DNA from: Pseudomonas sp. P8_241
GTDB lineage: Bacteria; Pseudomonadota; Gammaproteobacteria; Pseudomonadales; Pseudomonadaceae
Assembly (NCBI RefSeq): GCF_034008315.1
Contig: NZ_CP125377.1
Span: 6,078,501-6,142,500, forward strand
Reading direction: 5' to 3'
DNA length: 64,000 bases
The position numbers and the translations under genes were made by a program. Positions 9,278-17,988 of the stretch are shown here, one piece after another; the first letter of the stretch is position 1, and every line of letters begins with the position of its first letter. The notes beneath the pieces were generated by a model. The model searched no databases. It was not told the origin of the DNA and was given only the letters and a program-made list of their open reading frames with translations.

Positions 9278-9361
9278 GGCCCTATCGCTAGCAGGCTAGC
9301 TCCCACATTTGACCTGCGAACAAAGGTCCATTGTGGGAGCTAGCCTGCTAGCGATAGGGCC
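9278..9361. repeat. REPIN, GCTAGCAGGCTAGC-stem type
   Basis: Facing copies of TGTGGGAGCTAGCCTGCTAG at both ends with a 24-bp spacer; outer bases GGCCCTATCG pair with CGATAGGGCC. It lies between the anti-sigma and receptor genes. Confidence 0.9.
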
Positions 9362-9486
9362 ATCAGCCTGACCACAAACCAAAAACCGTTTACTGAATCT
9401 AAATTATTTTCATCCAGCCCTATCACTTTTCGATTTTCATTCGGCACCTAGGCAATTGAGAAGTATTCCCTTTCAGGAGCCGCTGT

Positions 9487-11922
9487 ATGTCCCGTTCGCT
9501 AGACACCTTGTTGCGCCCCAGTTTGCTGGCGGTAGCCATTGCCCTTTGCACCCCTTTGGCCAGCAGCCAACTGATCGCCGCTGAACAGGCATCCAGCGTT
9601 CGCGCCTACAACCTGCCGGCCGCCCCGCTGGCCAGCACCCTCAACCAGATTGCCAGCCAGGCCGGCCTGGCGCTGTCGTTGAATCCGTCGCTGGCGGCGG
9701 GCAAGACCTCGGCCCCGGTCAAAGGCCAGTTCGACGCGGCGGGCGCCCTGCGCGAAGCCCTGCGTGGCACCGGGCTGCAACTGGAGCAAAGCAGCGCTGG
9801 CACTTACAGCCTGGTGGCTGTGCCTGAAGGTGTGATGGCGCTGCCGGCGACCAGCGTGATTGGCGTGGAAGACTCCGAAAGTGCCTGGGGCCCGGCACAA
9901 GGCTACCTGGCCAAGCGCACCGCTGCCGGTACCAAGACCGATACCGCGCTGGCTGAAGTACCGCGTTCGATCTCTGTCGCCACCCGTGAACAGATGCAGG
10001 ACCGTGCCGTACAGAATCTGGATGACGCCGTACGTTACATGCCCGGTGTGATCGCCAGCAGCTACGGCAGCGATAGCCGTGCCGAGTGGCTGAAGGTTCG
10101 TGGATTTGAACCCACCCAGTTCCTCGATGGCTTGCCGCTGCCAAAGGGCACTTACACCATGCCGAAGATGGAGACCTGGGATCTTGAACGCGTAGCGCTG
10201 CTGCGTGGCCCTGCCTCTTCGCTGTACGGCCAGACACCACCAGGCGGTCTGGTCGACATGGTCAGTCGGCGCCCTGATGCATTGGCCAGCCATGAAGTGC
10301 AATTGCAGGTCGGCAGCTACGAGCGCAAGCAGATCAGCTTCGACAGCACCGGTCCGGTCGATGACGAAGGGCGTTTTTTGTATCGTGTCAGCGGTGTGGT
10401 ACGCGATAGCAACACCACCATCGAGCACATTGACGACAAGCGCTACAACATCGCTCCCAGCCTGACCTGGAACATCGATCCCGACACCACGTTGACGTTC
10501 CTCAGCCAGTACAACCGTGACGATACCGGCACCACCAGCCAGTTCCTGCCGCTACAAGGCACCAAGCTGTCCACGCCCGCCGGTGAAGTGAAGTTCCACA
10601 AGAATCTCGGCGATCCAGAATGGGAATTCTACGACAAGACCTATTACGCCTTGGGTTATGCCTTTGAGCACCGGATGAACGACGTTTGGCAGTTCCGGCA
10701 GAACCTGCGCTACACCAAAAGCGACCTGTCCTTCCAGAGCATCACTTCGGGCGGTTTCTACGGTTCGGTTGCAGACGACGGCACACTGTCTCGTGGTGCC
10801 AACGTTGTCGACGAAGACCTCAGTCAGTTTGCTGTGGATAACAATTTCCAGGCTGATTTCGACACCGGCATAATCAAGCACACGGTATTGCTGGGCCTGG
10901 ACCACCAACGCGTCAACACCAATTACAAATGGCTGTTTGGCAGCGCGCCAACCAGCAACATCAACAACCCGATTTACGGTCAGGACTTCAGTAACGTCCC
11001 CTTCAACGCGTTCAACGATTACAACCAGAAGACCCATGACACTGGCCTCTACGTTCAGGACCAGATGGCCCTCGACAACTGGCGCCTGACCCTGGGCGGT
11101 CGTCAGGACTGGCTACACACCGATTCGACGTTCTACAACATGAACAATGCCAAGGACACCCGCGACGACACCAACTTCAGCGGCAACGCGGCCCTGAGCT
11201 ATGTGTTCGACTCCGGCTTCACGCCTTACGTCTCCTATGCCGAATCCTTCCAGGCAGAAGCCGGTGGCGCCAATGGCGAAGCATTCCGTCCGGGAACCGG
11301 CAAGCAATACGAAGTCGGTATCAAGTACCAGCCTCCGGGCACCGACATGCTGTTCACAGCTGCCGCCTATGACCTGACCCGCAAGGACATCGTACTGAGC
11401 GACACCCTGGGCGTATCTCGCCCACTGGGTGAAGCGAAAGTACGTGGTTTCGAGCTGGAAGCGACCGGTAACGTCAACGAGAACTTGAACCTGACCGCCT
11501 CGTACACCTACGCCAACAGCAAGATGACCAAAGTCACCGATCCACTGGACAAAAACCGCCCGCTGCCACTGACCCCGGAAAACCAGGCCGCTGCATGGGC
11601 TGACTACACGTGGCATACCGGTGTTCTGGATGGCTTCGGAATCGGCTTCGGCGTGCGCTATGTCGGCGAAACCGACAACATCGCCATTGGCAGCATGGCT
11701 TTCGTACGCGATCCATCCGATGGCCACAGCGATTCCTATACCGTCTATGATGCGGCCGTCCATTACGACCTGGGTCGCCTGGACAACGTACTCAAGGGCG
11801 TCAGTGTCAGCGTCAATGCCAACAACGTATTCGACAAGGAATACATTTCGACCTGTGACGGTTTCTACTGCTACTACGGCGACCGTCGCAACGTGATGGC
11901 CAGCCTCGACTACAAGTGGTAA
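9487..11922 (+). CDS. TonB-dependent siderophore receptor with signalling domain
   Basis: 811-residue outer-membrane receptor. It has a signal peptide (about residues 1-32, cleaved after QLIAA), a secretin/TonB N-terminal signalling domain (about 38-105) for contact with the FecR-like protein, a plug (about 145-260, VRGFEPTQFLDGLPLPKG), and a 22-strand barrel ending in an aromatic residue (DYKW). A pair of cysteines near the C-terminus (TCDGFYCYYG) resembles hydroxamate receptors such as FhuA, FiuA and FoxA, so the likely ligand is a ferric hydroxamate siderophore. Nearby glcB and rarD recall the P. aeruginosa fiuIRA (ferrichrome) region, whereas the downstream PepSY gene recalls foxA-foxB (ferrioxamine); the ligand is undecided. 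Confidence 0.92.
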   Translation: MSRSLDTLLRPSLLAVAIALCTPLASSQLIAAEQASSVRAYNLPAAPLASTLNQIASQAGLALSLNPSLAAGKTSAPVKGQFDAAGALREALRGTGLQLEQSSAGTYSLVAVPEGVMALPATSVIGVEDSESAWGPAQGYLAKRTAAGTKTDTALAEVPRSISVATREQMQDRAVQNLDDAVRYMPGVIASSYGSDSRAEWLKVRGFEPTQFLDGLPLPKGTYTMPKMETWDLERVALLRGPASSLYGQTPPGGLVDMVSRRPDALASHEVQLQVGSYERKQISFDSTGPVDDEGRFLYRVSGVVRDSNTTIEHIDDKRYNIAPSLTWNIDPDTTLTFLSQYNRDDTGTTSQFLPLQGTKLSTPAGEVKFHKNLGDPEWEFYDKTYYALGYAFEHRMNDVWQFRQNLRYTKSDLSFQSITSGGFYGSVADDGTLSRGANVVDEDLSQFAVDNNFQADFDTGIIKHTVLLGLDHQRVNTNYKWLFGSAPTSNINNPIYGQDFSNVPFNAFNDYNQKTHDTGLYVQDQMALDNWRLTLGGRQDWLHTDSTFYNMNNAKDTRDDTNFSGNAALSYVFDSGFTPYVSYAESFQAEAGGANGEAFRPGTGKQYEVGIKYQPPGTDMLFTAAAYDLTRKDIVLSDTLGVSRPLGEAKVRGFELEATGNVNENLNLTASYTYANSKMTKVTDPLDKNRPLPLTPENQAAAWADYTWHTGVLDGFGIGFGVRYVGETDNIAIGSMAFVRDPSDGHSDSYTVYDAAVHYDLGRLDNVLKGVSVSVNANNVFDKEYISTCDGFYCYYGDRRNVMASLDYKW

Positions 11923-11951
11923 CCGCTTGACCTGACACGCCCAACGACCAG

Positions 11952-11980
11952 GCCGTCCTTCGTGGACGGCTTTGGTTTTT
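11952..11980 (+). terminator. Hairpin and T-tract between receptor and PepSY gene
   Basis: Perfect 7-bp GC stem GCCGTCC / GGACGGC with a TTCGT loop, followed by TTTGGTTTTT. It lies 29 bp after the receptor stop and 15 bp before the next start codon, so it probably acts as a partial terminator that keeps expression of the membrane protein below that of the receptor. Confidence 0.7.
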
Positions 11981-11994
11981 CTGAAGGCTATGAA

Positions 11995-13125
11995 ATGAAA
12001 AGTAAAACAATTCGCCGCTGGTCCGCTGTACATACCTGGACCAGCCTGATTTGCACCGCGTTCCTGCTGATGCTGGCACTGACCGGTCTGCCGTTGATCT
12101 TCCACCACGAGATCGACCACTTGTTGGGCGATGCCGCCGAGTTGAAGGTCATGCCGGCGGACACGCCGCAGTTGAACCTGCAGCAACTGGTGCAGGCCGC
12201 GCAAAAGCATCGTCCCGGCGAAGTCGTGCAGTACTTCGGTTATGAAGAGGACGAACCCAACGCCGCGATTGCGATCATGGCGCCCACGGCCGGCACCGAG
12301 CCGAATTCGTCCCACACCTTCATGCTCGACACCCGTACCGGTGAAGCCCTGGAGATGCCTTCGGCCAATGGTGGCTTCATGATGGTGATGTTGCGCCTGC
12401 ACGTGGACATGTTCGCCGGGTTGCCGGGCAAGTTGCTGTTGGCGTTCATGGGGATTCTGTTCGTGGTGGCGATTGTCTCCGGCACGGTGCTGTACCTGCC
12501 GTTCATGCGTCGCTTGAAATTCGCCACCGTGAGGCAGGACAAATCCACCCGCCTGCGCTGGCTCGACCTGCATAACCTGATCGGCGTCGTGACGCTGACC
12601 TGGGCGCTGGTTGTCGGTGTGACCGGCGTTGTCAGCGCCTGCGCGGACTTGCTGATTGCCGCCTGGCGCAACGACTCGCTGACCGCGATGATCGCGCCTT
12701 ATCGCGATGCTCCGCCGCTCACGCAACTGGCGCCCGCCACCCGCTTGCTCGACATCGCCGAGGAAGTCGCACCGGGCATGCAGCCGGACTTTATCGCCTT
12801 CCCAGGCACGCGCTTTTCCAGTGAGCACCATTACGCAGTGTTCATGAAGGGCAGCACACACCTGACCTCGCACCTGCTGACGCCCGTACTGATCGATGCC
12901 AGCACCCTGCAGGTCACCGCGGTGGTCGAACGCCCGTGGTACATGGACGTCATGGGCATGTCACAACCGCTGCACTTCGGTGACTATGGCGGCATGCCGA
13001 TGCAGATCCTCTGGGCGACCCTCGATGTGCTGACCATCATCGTGCTCGGGAGCGGGGTTTACCTGTGGGTGGTGCGACGCAAGGCCGCGAAACCCGTGCT
13101 GGAAAAATCGGAGAGCGCGGCATGA
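11995..13125 (+). CDS. PepSY-associated membrane protein, FoxB/iron-reductase type
   Basis: 376-residue inner-membrane protein of the PepSY-associated TM family with about four helices: residues 15-37 (FLLMLALTGLPLIF), about 140-165 (LAFMGILFVVAIVSGTVLYL), about 190-215 and about 340-365. Conserved histidines near helix ends (for example AVHTW, IFHHEIDH, LHLH-like positions) suit haem or electron transfer. Homologues beside siderophore receptors (FoxB in P. aeruginosa) help release iron from ferri-siderophores at the inner membrane. ATG 11995 has a GAAGG ribosome-binding site. It overlaps the next small gene by 4 nt. Confidence 0.85.
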   Translation: MKSKTIRRWSAVHTWTSLICTAFLLMLALTGLPLIFHHEIDHLLGDAAELKVMPADTPQLNLQQLVQAAQKHRPGEVVQYFGYEEDEPNAAIAIMAPTAGTEPNSSHTFMLDTRTGEALEMPSANGGFMMVMLRLHVDMFAGLPGKLLLAFMGILFVVAIVSGTVLYLPFMRRLKFATVRQDKSTRLRWLDLHNLIGVVTLTWALVVGVTGVVSACADLLIAAWRNDSLTAMIAPYRDAPPLTQLAPATRLLDIAEEVAPGMQPDFIAFPGTRFSSEHHYAVFMKGSTHLTSHLLTPVLIDASTLQVTAVVERPWYMDVMGMSQPLHFGDYGGMPMQILWATLDVLTIIVLGSGVYLWVVRRKAAKPVLEKSESAA

Positions 13126-13301
13126 AACCCCGGCAGTCAAACTTCTGGAAGGTCTTCGGCACCCCCACCCTCATCGCCCTGTTCAGCGCGGCGGGTTTGT
13201 TTGCCGCGTTGCTGGGTGATGGTGTGTGGGATGCGTTGAGCTGGTTGGGACTCGGCATCCCGGCCATCCTCGGCCTGCGCGGCCTCCTGCAACGCCGCTG
13301 A
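13122..13301 (+). CDS. Small membrane protein after PepSY gene
   Basis: 59-residue protein starting at the ATGA overlap with the PepSY gene. After a basic N-terminus (MKPRQSNFWK) there are two hydrophobic stretches (TLIALFSAAGLFAALL and LSWLGLGIPAILGL), and the end is arginine-rich. It looks like a small two-helix inner-membrane subunit or accessory of the iron-release protein. Similar small genes follow foxB-like genes in other pseudomonads. No function is assigned. Confidence 0.75.
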   Translation: MKPRQSNFWKVFGTPTLIALFSAAGLFAALLGDGVWDALSWLGLGIPAILGLRGLLQRR

Positions 13302-13305
13302 TCCC

Positions 13306-13377
13306 TGTAGGAGCTGCCGAAGGCTGCGATCTTTGCCTTTCAAGATCAATAGATCGTAGCCTTCGGCAGCTCCTACA
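13306..13377. repeat. REPIN, GCCGAAGGC-stem type
   Basis: TGTAGGAGCTGCCGAAGGCT facing its complement with a short spacer (about 21 bp); directly after the small membrane gene, it marks the end of the iron operon. Confidence 0.9.
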
Positions 13378-13455
13378 CTTCGGAATTTTCCCAAGTCATA
13401 CGATGACGCCCTCTTCCGCTCGTCAGCCTGCCTCGCAAATCCTCTGACATATTTG

Positions 13456-13485
13456 TTGACAGTTTCACCCTTGCGCTTCTATAAA
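13456..13485 (+). promoter_or_regulatory. Sigma-70 promoter of MFS transporter gene
   Basis: TTGACA at 13456-13461 and TATAAA at 13480-13485 with an 18-bp spacer. Predicted transcription start is near 13492, just before the palindromic operator. Confidence 0.75.
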
Positions 13486-13492
13486 GTCACGC

Positions 13493-13505
13493 GTTGTACG
13501 ACAAC
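13493..13505. promoter_or_regulatory. GntR/FadR-type operator GTTGTACGACAAC
   Basis: Perfect 5-bp arms around ACG. It fits the TNGTNNNACNA core known for FadR-subfamily GntR regulators. The site lies on the predicted transcription start of the MFS gene, so repressor binding would block initiation. The regulator gene is not in the window. Confidence 0.65.
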
Positions 13506-13556
13506 CTACAACAAGCGCAGCAACCAAAAATAAATCCAAAAAATATTGGTGACGTG

Positions 13557-14855
13557 ATGAAAGTCAAAGGCATCCGCTGGTGGATGGTCGGCCTGGTGAC
13601 GGCTGGTCTGATGGTCAACTACCTGGCTCGCAATACCCTCTCAGTGGCCGCACCGACCCTGATGAGCGAAATGAACATCACCACCGAGCAGTACTCGCAC
13701 ATCGTTGTCGCGTGGCAGGTCTGCTATGCCTTGATGCAACCGGTGGCCGGCTACATCATCGATGCCATCGGCACCAAAATGGGCTTCGCCATCTTCGCCT
13801 TTGCCTGGTCGATCGCTTGTGCGCTGGCTGCACTGGCGACGGGTTGGCAGGGCCTGGCATTCGTCCGTGGCCTGCTCGGCTTGACGGAAGCCGCGGGCTT
13901 GCCGGCAGCGGTCAAGACTTCCACCGAATGGTTTCCCGCCAAAGAACGTTCGGTGGCCATCGGCTGGTTCAACATTGGCTCCTCGATTGGTGCCGTACTG
14001 GCGCCACCGCTGGTGGTCTGGGCGATTTTGAACAGCGGCTGGGAACTGGCGTTCCTGATCGTCGGCGGACTGGGCGTGGCCTGGACCTTTCTGTGGATGG
14101 TCCTCTACAAGCATCCACGGGATCAAAAGCGTCTGAGCGATGAAGAACGCGATTACATCCTCAGCGGTCAGGAAGATCACTTCAAAGACACCACCAAGCA
14201 AAAAGGCAGCTGGAAAAAGATCATCGGCAGCCGCAACTTTTACGCCATCGCCAGCGCCCGCATGCTCTCCGAGCCGGCATGGCAGACCTTCAATGCGTGG
14301 ATTCCGTTGTACCTGATGACCGAGCGACACATGAACATCAAGGAGATCGCGATGTTTGCCTGGCTACCATTCCTGGCCGCCGACCTGGGCTGCGTACTCG
14401 GTGGTTACCTGAGCCCGTTCTTCCACAAGCACTGCAATGTGTCGTTGTTCACCTCGCGCAAAATGGTCCTGCTGTTCGGCGCCTCGTGCATGATCGGCCC
14501 GGCCTGCATCGGTCTGGTCGCCAGCCCCTATACGGCGATTGCGCTGCTGTGCATCGGCGGCTTCGCTCACCAGACGTTGTCCGGTGCGTTGTACGCGATC
14601 ACCTCCGACTCGTTCGGCAAAAACGAAGTGGCCACCGCCACCGGCATGGGCGGCATGTTCGGCTACCTGGGCGCCGCTGCGTTTACCTTGGTGTTTGGTG
14701 TGATGGTGACCAGGATCGGCTACAGCCCGCTGTTCGTGGTGCTGGCGATTTTCGATATCGTCGCGGCGTTCATCGTCTGGACGGTGGCTCGCGAACTCAA
14801 GCCGCAAGCCGTTTCAGGGCCACAAGCCGGGCAGACACTGCAAGCCGCCAGCTAA
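13557..14855 (+). CDS. MFS transporter, hexuronate/ACS family
   Basis: 432-residue major facilitator with about 12 membrane helices. It has the anion:cation symporter subfamily look: start MKVKGIRWWMVGL, motif RNTLSVAAPTLM, the helix-4 region RGLLGLTEAAGLPAAVK, and the central basic loop YKHPRDQKRLSDEER. Relatives such as ExuT and the galactonate transporters import sugar acids with protons; the substrate here is unknown. The frame is open from 13494, but ATG 13557 gives the normal N-terminus. It stands alone, with its own promoter and GntR-type operator, implying induction by its substrate. A REPIN follows. Confidence 0.85.
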   Translation: MKVKGIRWWMVGLVTAGLMVNYLARNTLSVAAPTLMSEMNITTEQYSHIVVAWQVCYALMQPVAGYIIDAIGTKMGFAIFAFAWSIACALAALATGWQGLAFVRGLLGLTEAAGLPAAVKTSTEWFPAKERSVAIGWFNIGSSIGAVLAPPLVVWAILNSGWELAFLIVGGLGVAWTFLWMVLYKHPRDQKRLSDEERDYILSGQEDHFKDTTKQKGSWKKIIGSRNFYAIASARMLSEPAWQTFNAWIPLYLMTERHMNIKEIAMFAWLPFLAADLGCVLGGYLSPFFHKHCNVSLFTSRKMVLLFGASCMIGPACIGLVASPYTAIALLCIGGFAHQTLSGALYAITSDSFGKNEVATATGMGGMFGYLGAAAFTLVFGVMVTRIGYSPLFVVLAIFDIVAAFIVWTVARELKPQAVSGPQAGQTLQAAS

Positions 14856-14864
14856 AACGCAATC

Positions 14865-14958
14865 CCTGTGGGAAAGAGCCTGCTCGCGATAGCAGTCTGT
14901 CAGCCAACATAGCTGTTGAATGTCAGGCCGCCATCGCGAGCAGGCTCGCTCCCACAGG
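14865..14958. repeat. REPIN, GAGCCTGCTCGC-stem type
   Basis: CCTGTGGGAAAGAGCCTGCT and facing GAGCAGGCTCGCTCCCACAG with a spacer of about 40 bp. The left arm carries small changes (GGGAAAGAGCC instead of GGGAGCGAGCC). Confidence 0.85.
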
Positions 14959-15028
14959 AGATCGACATTTGAGCCAACGAGCCAACGCGCTATGCTGCCC
15001 GGCACTGCCCACCGATCGAGACACTGCC

Positions 15029-15658
15029 ATGTCCGCCCCGAGCATGACCCTGTACCACAACACCCTTTCCCCCTTCGTCCGTAAAGTCATGGTGATGCTG
15101 CATGAAACCGGTCAACAGGACCGCGTGGCGTTGCAGAACTGCGTGCTCACGCCGGTAGATCCGGACCTGATGCTGATCAATGACAACCCGCTGAGCAAAA
15201 TCCCCGCGCTGCGCCTGGCCGATGGCAACATCATTCATGACAGCCGGGTGATCCTCGACTACCTCGACCATCAACACGTCGGCAACCCGCTCATCCCCCG
15301 TGAGGGCTCCGCACGGTGGCGTCGTCTGACCCTGGCCTCTCTGGCCGACGGAATCATGGACGCCGCCGTACTGGTGCGTTACGAAGTCGTCTTGCGCGCC
15401 CCGGAAAAACAGTGGGACGCGTACCTCGACGGCCAGCGCGACAAGATCCGCCGCGCTTTGGCCTTGCTGGAAAAAGACGCGATTGCCGAGCTGACCAGCC
15501 ACTTCGACGTCGCCGCGATCAGCGTGGCCTGTGCGCTGGGTTACGTGGACCTGCGCCACCCGGATCTGGACTGGCGCACGGCGAATCCGCAGCTGGCGGC
15601 GTGGTATTTCGAGGTCAGCCAACGGCCTTCGATGATCGCGACAATGCCCAAGGTTTGA
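15029..15658 (+). CDS. Glutathione S-transferase family protein
   Basis: 209-residue cytosolic GST. The N-terminal thioredoxin-like domain (about residues 6-80) has the active-site motif NTLSPFVRKV with Ser as probable catalytic residue, a cis-Pro in SKIPALRLADG and the glutathione-binding DSRVILDYLD. The C-terminal helical domain (about 90-200) is typical. It probably conjugates or reduces electrophiles with glutathione; the substrate cannot be deduced. The start could also be ATG 15044. It converges with the aspartyl protease gene. Confidence 0.85.
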   Translation: MSAPSMTLYHNTLSPFVRKVMVMLHETGQQDRVALQNCVLTPVDPDLMLINDNPLSKIPALRLADGNIIHDSRVILDYLDHQHVGNPLIPREGSARWRRLTLASLADGIMDAAVLVRYEVVLRAPEKQWDAYLDGQRDKIRRALALLEKDAIAELTSHFDVAAISVACALGYVDLRHPDLDWRTANPQLAAWYFEVSQRPSMIATMPKV

Positions 15659-15691
15659 AGCGAGCATTGCAGTCTGCTCGAAAGCAATCGG

Positions 15692-16198
15692 TCAGCAATC
15701 CGGCTTGTCTGCGGTAAACCGACGAGCCGGATTCACCGCTGCACCAAACTCACGCAGCGCCTTCGCGCCAATCAACAACGGGTAGTTGAAGCTGCTGCGG
15801 TCAGTCAGGTTGACCTCGACTGTGCGTTTGACGTTACCCAGGCACAGTTCCAGATCAACCACCGGGCGCTTGGTGGGTGCGATCACTTCACTTTCATCTT
15901 CGTCCTCTTCGGAGCGGGTCTTGATCTTGCTGATCCGCGCGACTTTGTGCTCGTAGACCTTGTCGCTCGCATCTTTGGTAGCGAGGCGGAAACGTACCCA
16001 GTCTTCGCCATCGCGGGTGAAGGTTTCGATGTCTTTGGCCGAGAGCGAAGCGGTCAGCGCGCCGGTATCCATCTTGGCCTTGAGCACTTCGCCGCCGATT
16101 TCCGGCAGTGCGATGTATTCGTAGCGCCCGTAAAGGGTCGGCTCGGCGGCCATGACCGGCAGGGCGATGAGGGAAAGCAGTGCAAGGAGGGATTTCAC
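15692..16198 (-). CDS. RimK/ATP-grasp-associated aspartyl protease-like protein
   Basis: 168-residue protein with a signal peptide (about residues 1-18, SLLALLSLIALPVMA) and a retropepsin-like domain of the putative ATP-dependent zinc protease family (DUF785/RimB type): KAKMDTGALTASLSA carries the Asp-Thr-Gly active site, and LLIGAKALREFG is the usual C-terminal block. The GTG at 16198 has a GGAAG ribosome-binding site 8 nt upstream and is preferred over ATG 16213, which has none. Cytoplasmic homologues act with RimK-like ligases; this exported copy probably works in the periplasm. Its substrate is unknown. Confidence 0.8.
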   Translation of the reverse strand: MKSLLALLSLIALPVMAAEPTLYGRYEYIALPEIGGEVLKAKMDTGALTASLSAKDIETFTRDGEDWVRFRLATKDASDKVYEHKVARISKIKTRSEEDEDESEVIAPTKRPVVDLELCLGNVKRTVEVNLTDRSSFNYPLLIGAKALREFGAAVNPARRFTADKPDC

Positions 16199-16363
16199 GT
16201 AATGGGCTTCCATGAGAAGTGAGCAGCGGGATTTTAGACCGTTGTCCACATGATCGTTCCCACAAGGTTAGCGGCAGGGAAGTGAAACATTCGTCACCAC
16301 CGATTTGGCCTGCCGTCCGAAGCTGCTTATCATGTCGCGCCCAAATGATTTCAAGAGTTACTT

Positions 16364-17251
16364 ATGCGCCGCCTGCTCACCGGCTGTTTCGTCGCCTTGC
16401 TGCTATTGCTCAATACGCTGGTCCTGATCGGTCCGCTGATGGTGTTTGCCCTGTTCAAACTGGTCCTGCCGGGCCCCTTTCGCGACTATGCCTCAAGGTT
16501 GGTCATGTGGATCGCCGAGACGTGGTCGGAAATCGACAAGCTGATTTTCCGCCTGTGCATCCCCACCCAATGGGACATTCGCGGCGGTGACGATCTGCGC
16601 CGCGACACTTCTTACCTGGTGATCAGCAACCATCAATCCTGGGTCGATATCCCGGCGCTGATCCAGACGCTCAACCGACGTACGCCGTTTTTCAAATTCT
16701 TCCTCAAGAAAGAACTGATCTGGGTGCCCTTCCTCGGTCTGGCGTGGTGGGCGCTGGATTATCCGTTCATGAAGCGCTACAGCAAGGCCTTCCTGGCCAG
16801 GCATCCGGAACTTGCGGGCAAGGATCTGGAAATCACCAAACAGGCCTGCGAGCTGTTCAAGCGTCAGCCGGTCACCGTGGTCAATTATCTGGAAGGCACT
16901 CGCTTCACGCCGACCAAACGTGCCCAGCAACAATCACCGTTCAGCCATTTGCTCAAACCCAAGGCCGGTGGCGTGGCGTTTGTGCTGGCAGCCATGGGTG
17001 AACAGCTGGACGCCATTCTGGATGTGACGGTGGTTTATCCGCAGCAAACGATTCCGGGTTTCCGGGATCTGATCTGCGGCAATGTGCCAAGGGTGATTAT
17101 CGACATCAAGACCCGCGAACTTGATCCGTCGTTGTCCCAAGGCGATTACGAGAACGACCCGCTGTTTCGCGAGAAAATCCAGAACTGGGTCAACCAGCTC
17201 TGGATCGAGAAGGACCAGCGCATCGACGCTTTGCGCGCCGAGCGTAACTGA
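16364..17251 (+). CDS. PlsC-family acyltransferase
   Basis: 295-residue membrane-bound 1-acyl-glycerol-3-phosphate acyltransferase-type enzyme, YihG-like. It has an N-terminal helix (about residues 8-36), motif I SNHQSWVDIP (His and Asp of the HX4D charge relay), a glycerol-phosphate-binding block near WWALDYPFMKRYSK, and motif III YLEGTRFTPTKR. It makes phosphatidic acid or a related lipid at the inner membrane. Its stop codon is one base from that of the convergent DUF2780 gene. Confidence 0.88.
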   Translation: MRRLLTGCFVALLLLLNTLVLIGPLMVFALFKLVLPGPFRDYASRLVMWIAETWSEIDKLIFRLCIPTQWDIRGGDDLRRDTSYLVISNHQSWVDIPALIQTLNRRTPFFKFFLKKELIWVPFLGLAWWALDYPFMKRYSKAFLARHPELAGKDLEITKQACELFKRQPVTVVNYLEGTRFTPTKRAQQQSPFSHLLKPKAGGVAFVLAAMGEQLDAILDVTVVYPQQTIPGFRDLICGNVPRVIIDIKTRELDPSLSQGDYENDPLFREKIQNWVNQLWIEKDQRIDALRAERN

Positions 17252-17252
17252 A

Positions 17253-17819
17253 TCAGGTGCCGGTGCCGGTGCCGGTGCCGGTGCCCCAGATGCTGCCCAG
17301 GCTGCTCAGCAGCGAACCACCAACACCCTGCTGACCGAGGTATTGCAGGAGTATCGGGGCAAACTGGCCGATCATGCCGGTGTCCATGCCCAGGGCGCTG
17401 AAGGCGTTGCTCAGGTCACTGGTGTCCTTGACGTTGCCCAGGGCGTTGTCCAACCCGGCGGCTTTGCCGGTGGAGCCGAGCAGCCCGGCCAGCGCACCCA
17501 ACTCACCGCCACCTGACAACTTGTCGATCCCCGGCACACTCTTGGCCAGTTCCGAGTAATCGGTCGAGCTCAACTGGTTCTTCGCCAGCCCCAACATCGC
17601 GCCGGCACCGCCGACGGCTTGCTGCGGGGTGATGTTCAATTGAGTGAGCGCGCCCAGCAGATCTGCCGTTTGCGTAGTGGGCGCCGCGTCGGTAGCCGCG
17701 TTGCCGCCCTGCATGCCCGAAATGGCATTGGCCGCATCGTTCAGGCTGAACTGTGCGAAGACCGGGCTGGCGGACAAGGCCAACAGCGAAGCCAGTGCAA
17801 TACCGCGTGAAATCTTCAT
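17253..17819 (-). CDS. DUF2780 exported protein
   Basis: 188-residue protein with a clear signal peptide (about residues 1-22, ending SPVFA). The mature part is low in charge and rich in Gly, Ala, Leu, Ser, typical of DUF2780 (VcgC/VcgE) proteins. The C-terminus ends in five Gly-Thr dipeptides encoded by a hexanucleotide tandem repeat. ATG 17819 gives the signal peptide; the longer open frame is not needed. No biochemical role is known. It sits downstream of the fdhA terminator. Confidence 0.8.
   Translation of the reverse strand: MKISRGIALASLLALSASPVFAQFSLNDAANAISGMQGGNAATDAAPTTQTADLLGALTQLNITPQQAVGGAGAMLGLAKNQLSSTDYSELAKSVPGIDKLSGGGELGALAGLLGSTGKAAGLDNALGNVKDTSDLSNAFSALGMDTGMIGQFAPILLQYLGQQGVGGSLLSSLGSIWGTGTGTGTGT
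17256..17285. repeat. Five tandem GGTGCC hexamers
   Basis: Perfect (GGTGCC)x5 just before the stop codon of the DUF2780 gene, giving a (Gly-Thr)5 tail. Slipped-strand change would lengthen or shorten the tail without a frameshift. Confidence 0.95.
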
Positions 17820-17945
17820 CCAGACATCCTCTTGTGCATGTAAACCGTCCGGTTGAACGGACGGAAAGCTGCCGGTTTGACCGGACATCGACCGGCATGT
17901 TCCTGTGCGACTCAGGCATTTTTACCTTGTCAGTCGATCCAAGCG

Positions 17946-17973
17946 AAAACGGCGACCCGAAGGTCGCCGTTTT
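17946..17973. terminator. Terminator after fdhA
   Basis: Perfect 12-bp stem AAAACGGCGACC / GGTCGCCGTTTT with a 4-nt loop; T-rich on both sides, so it can act in both directions. It ends the glyA-soxBDAG-purU-fdhA transcript on the minus strand. Confidence 0.9.
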
Positions 17974-17988
17974 GTTTGGCCTGAAGAC

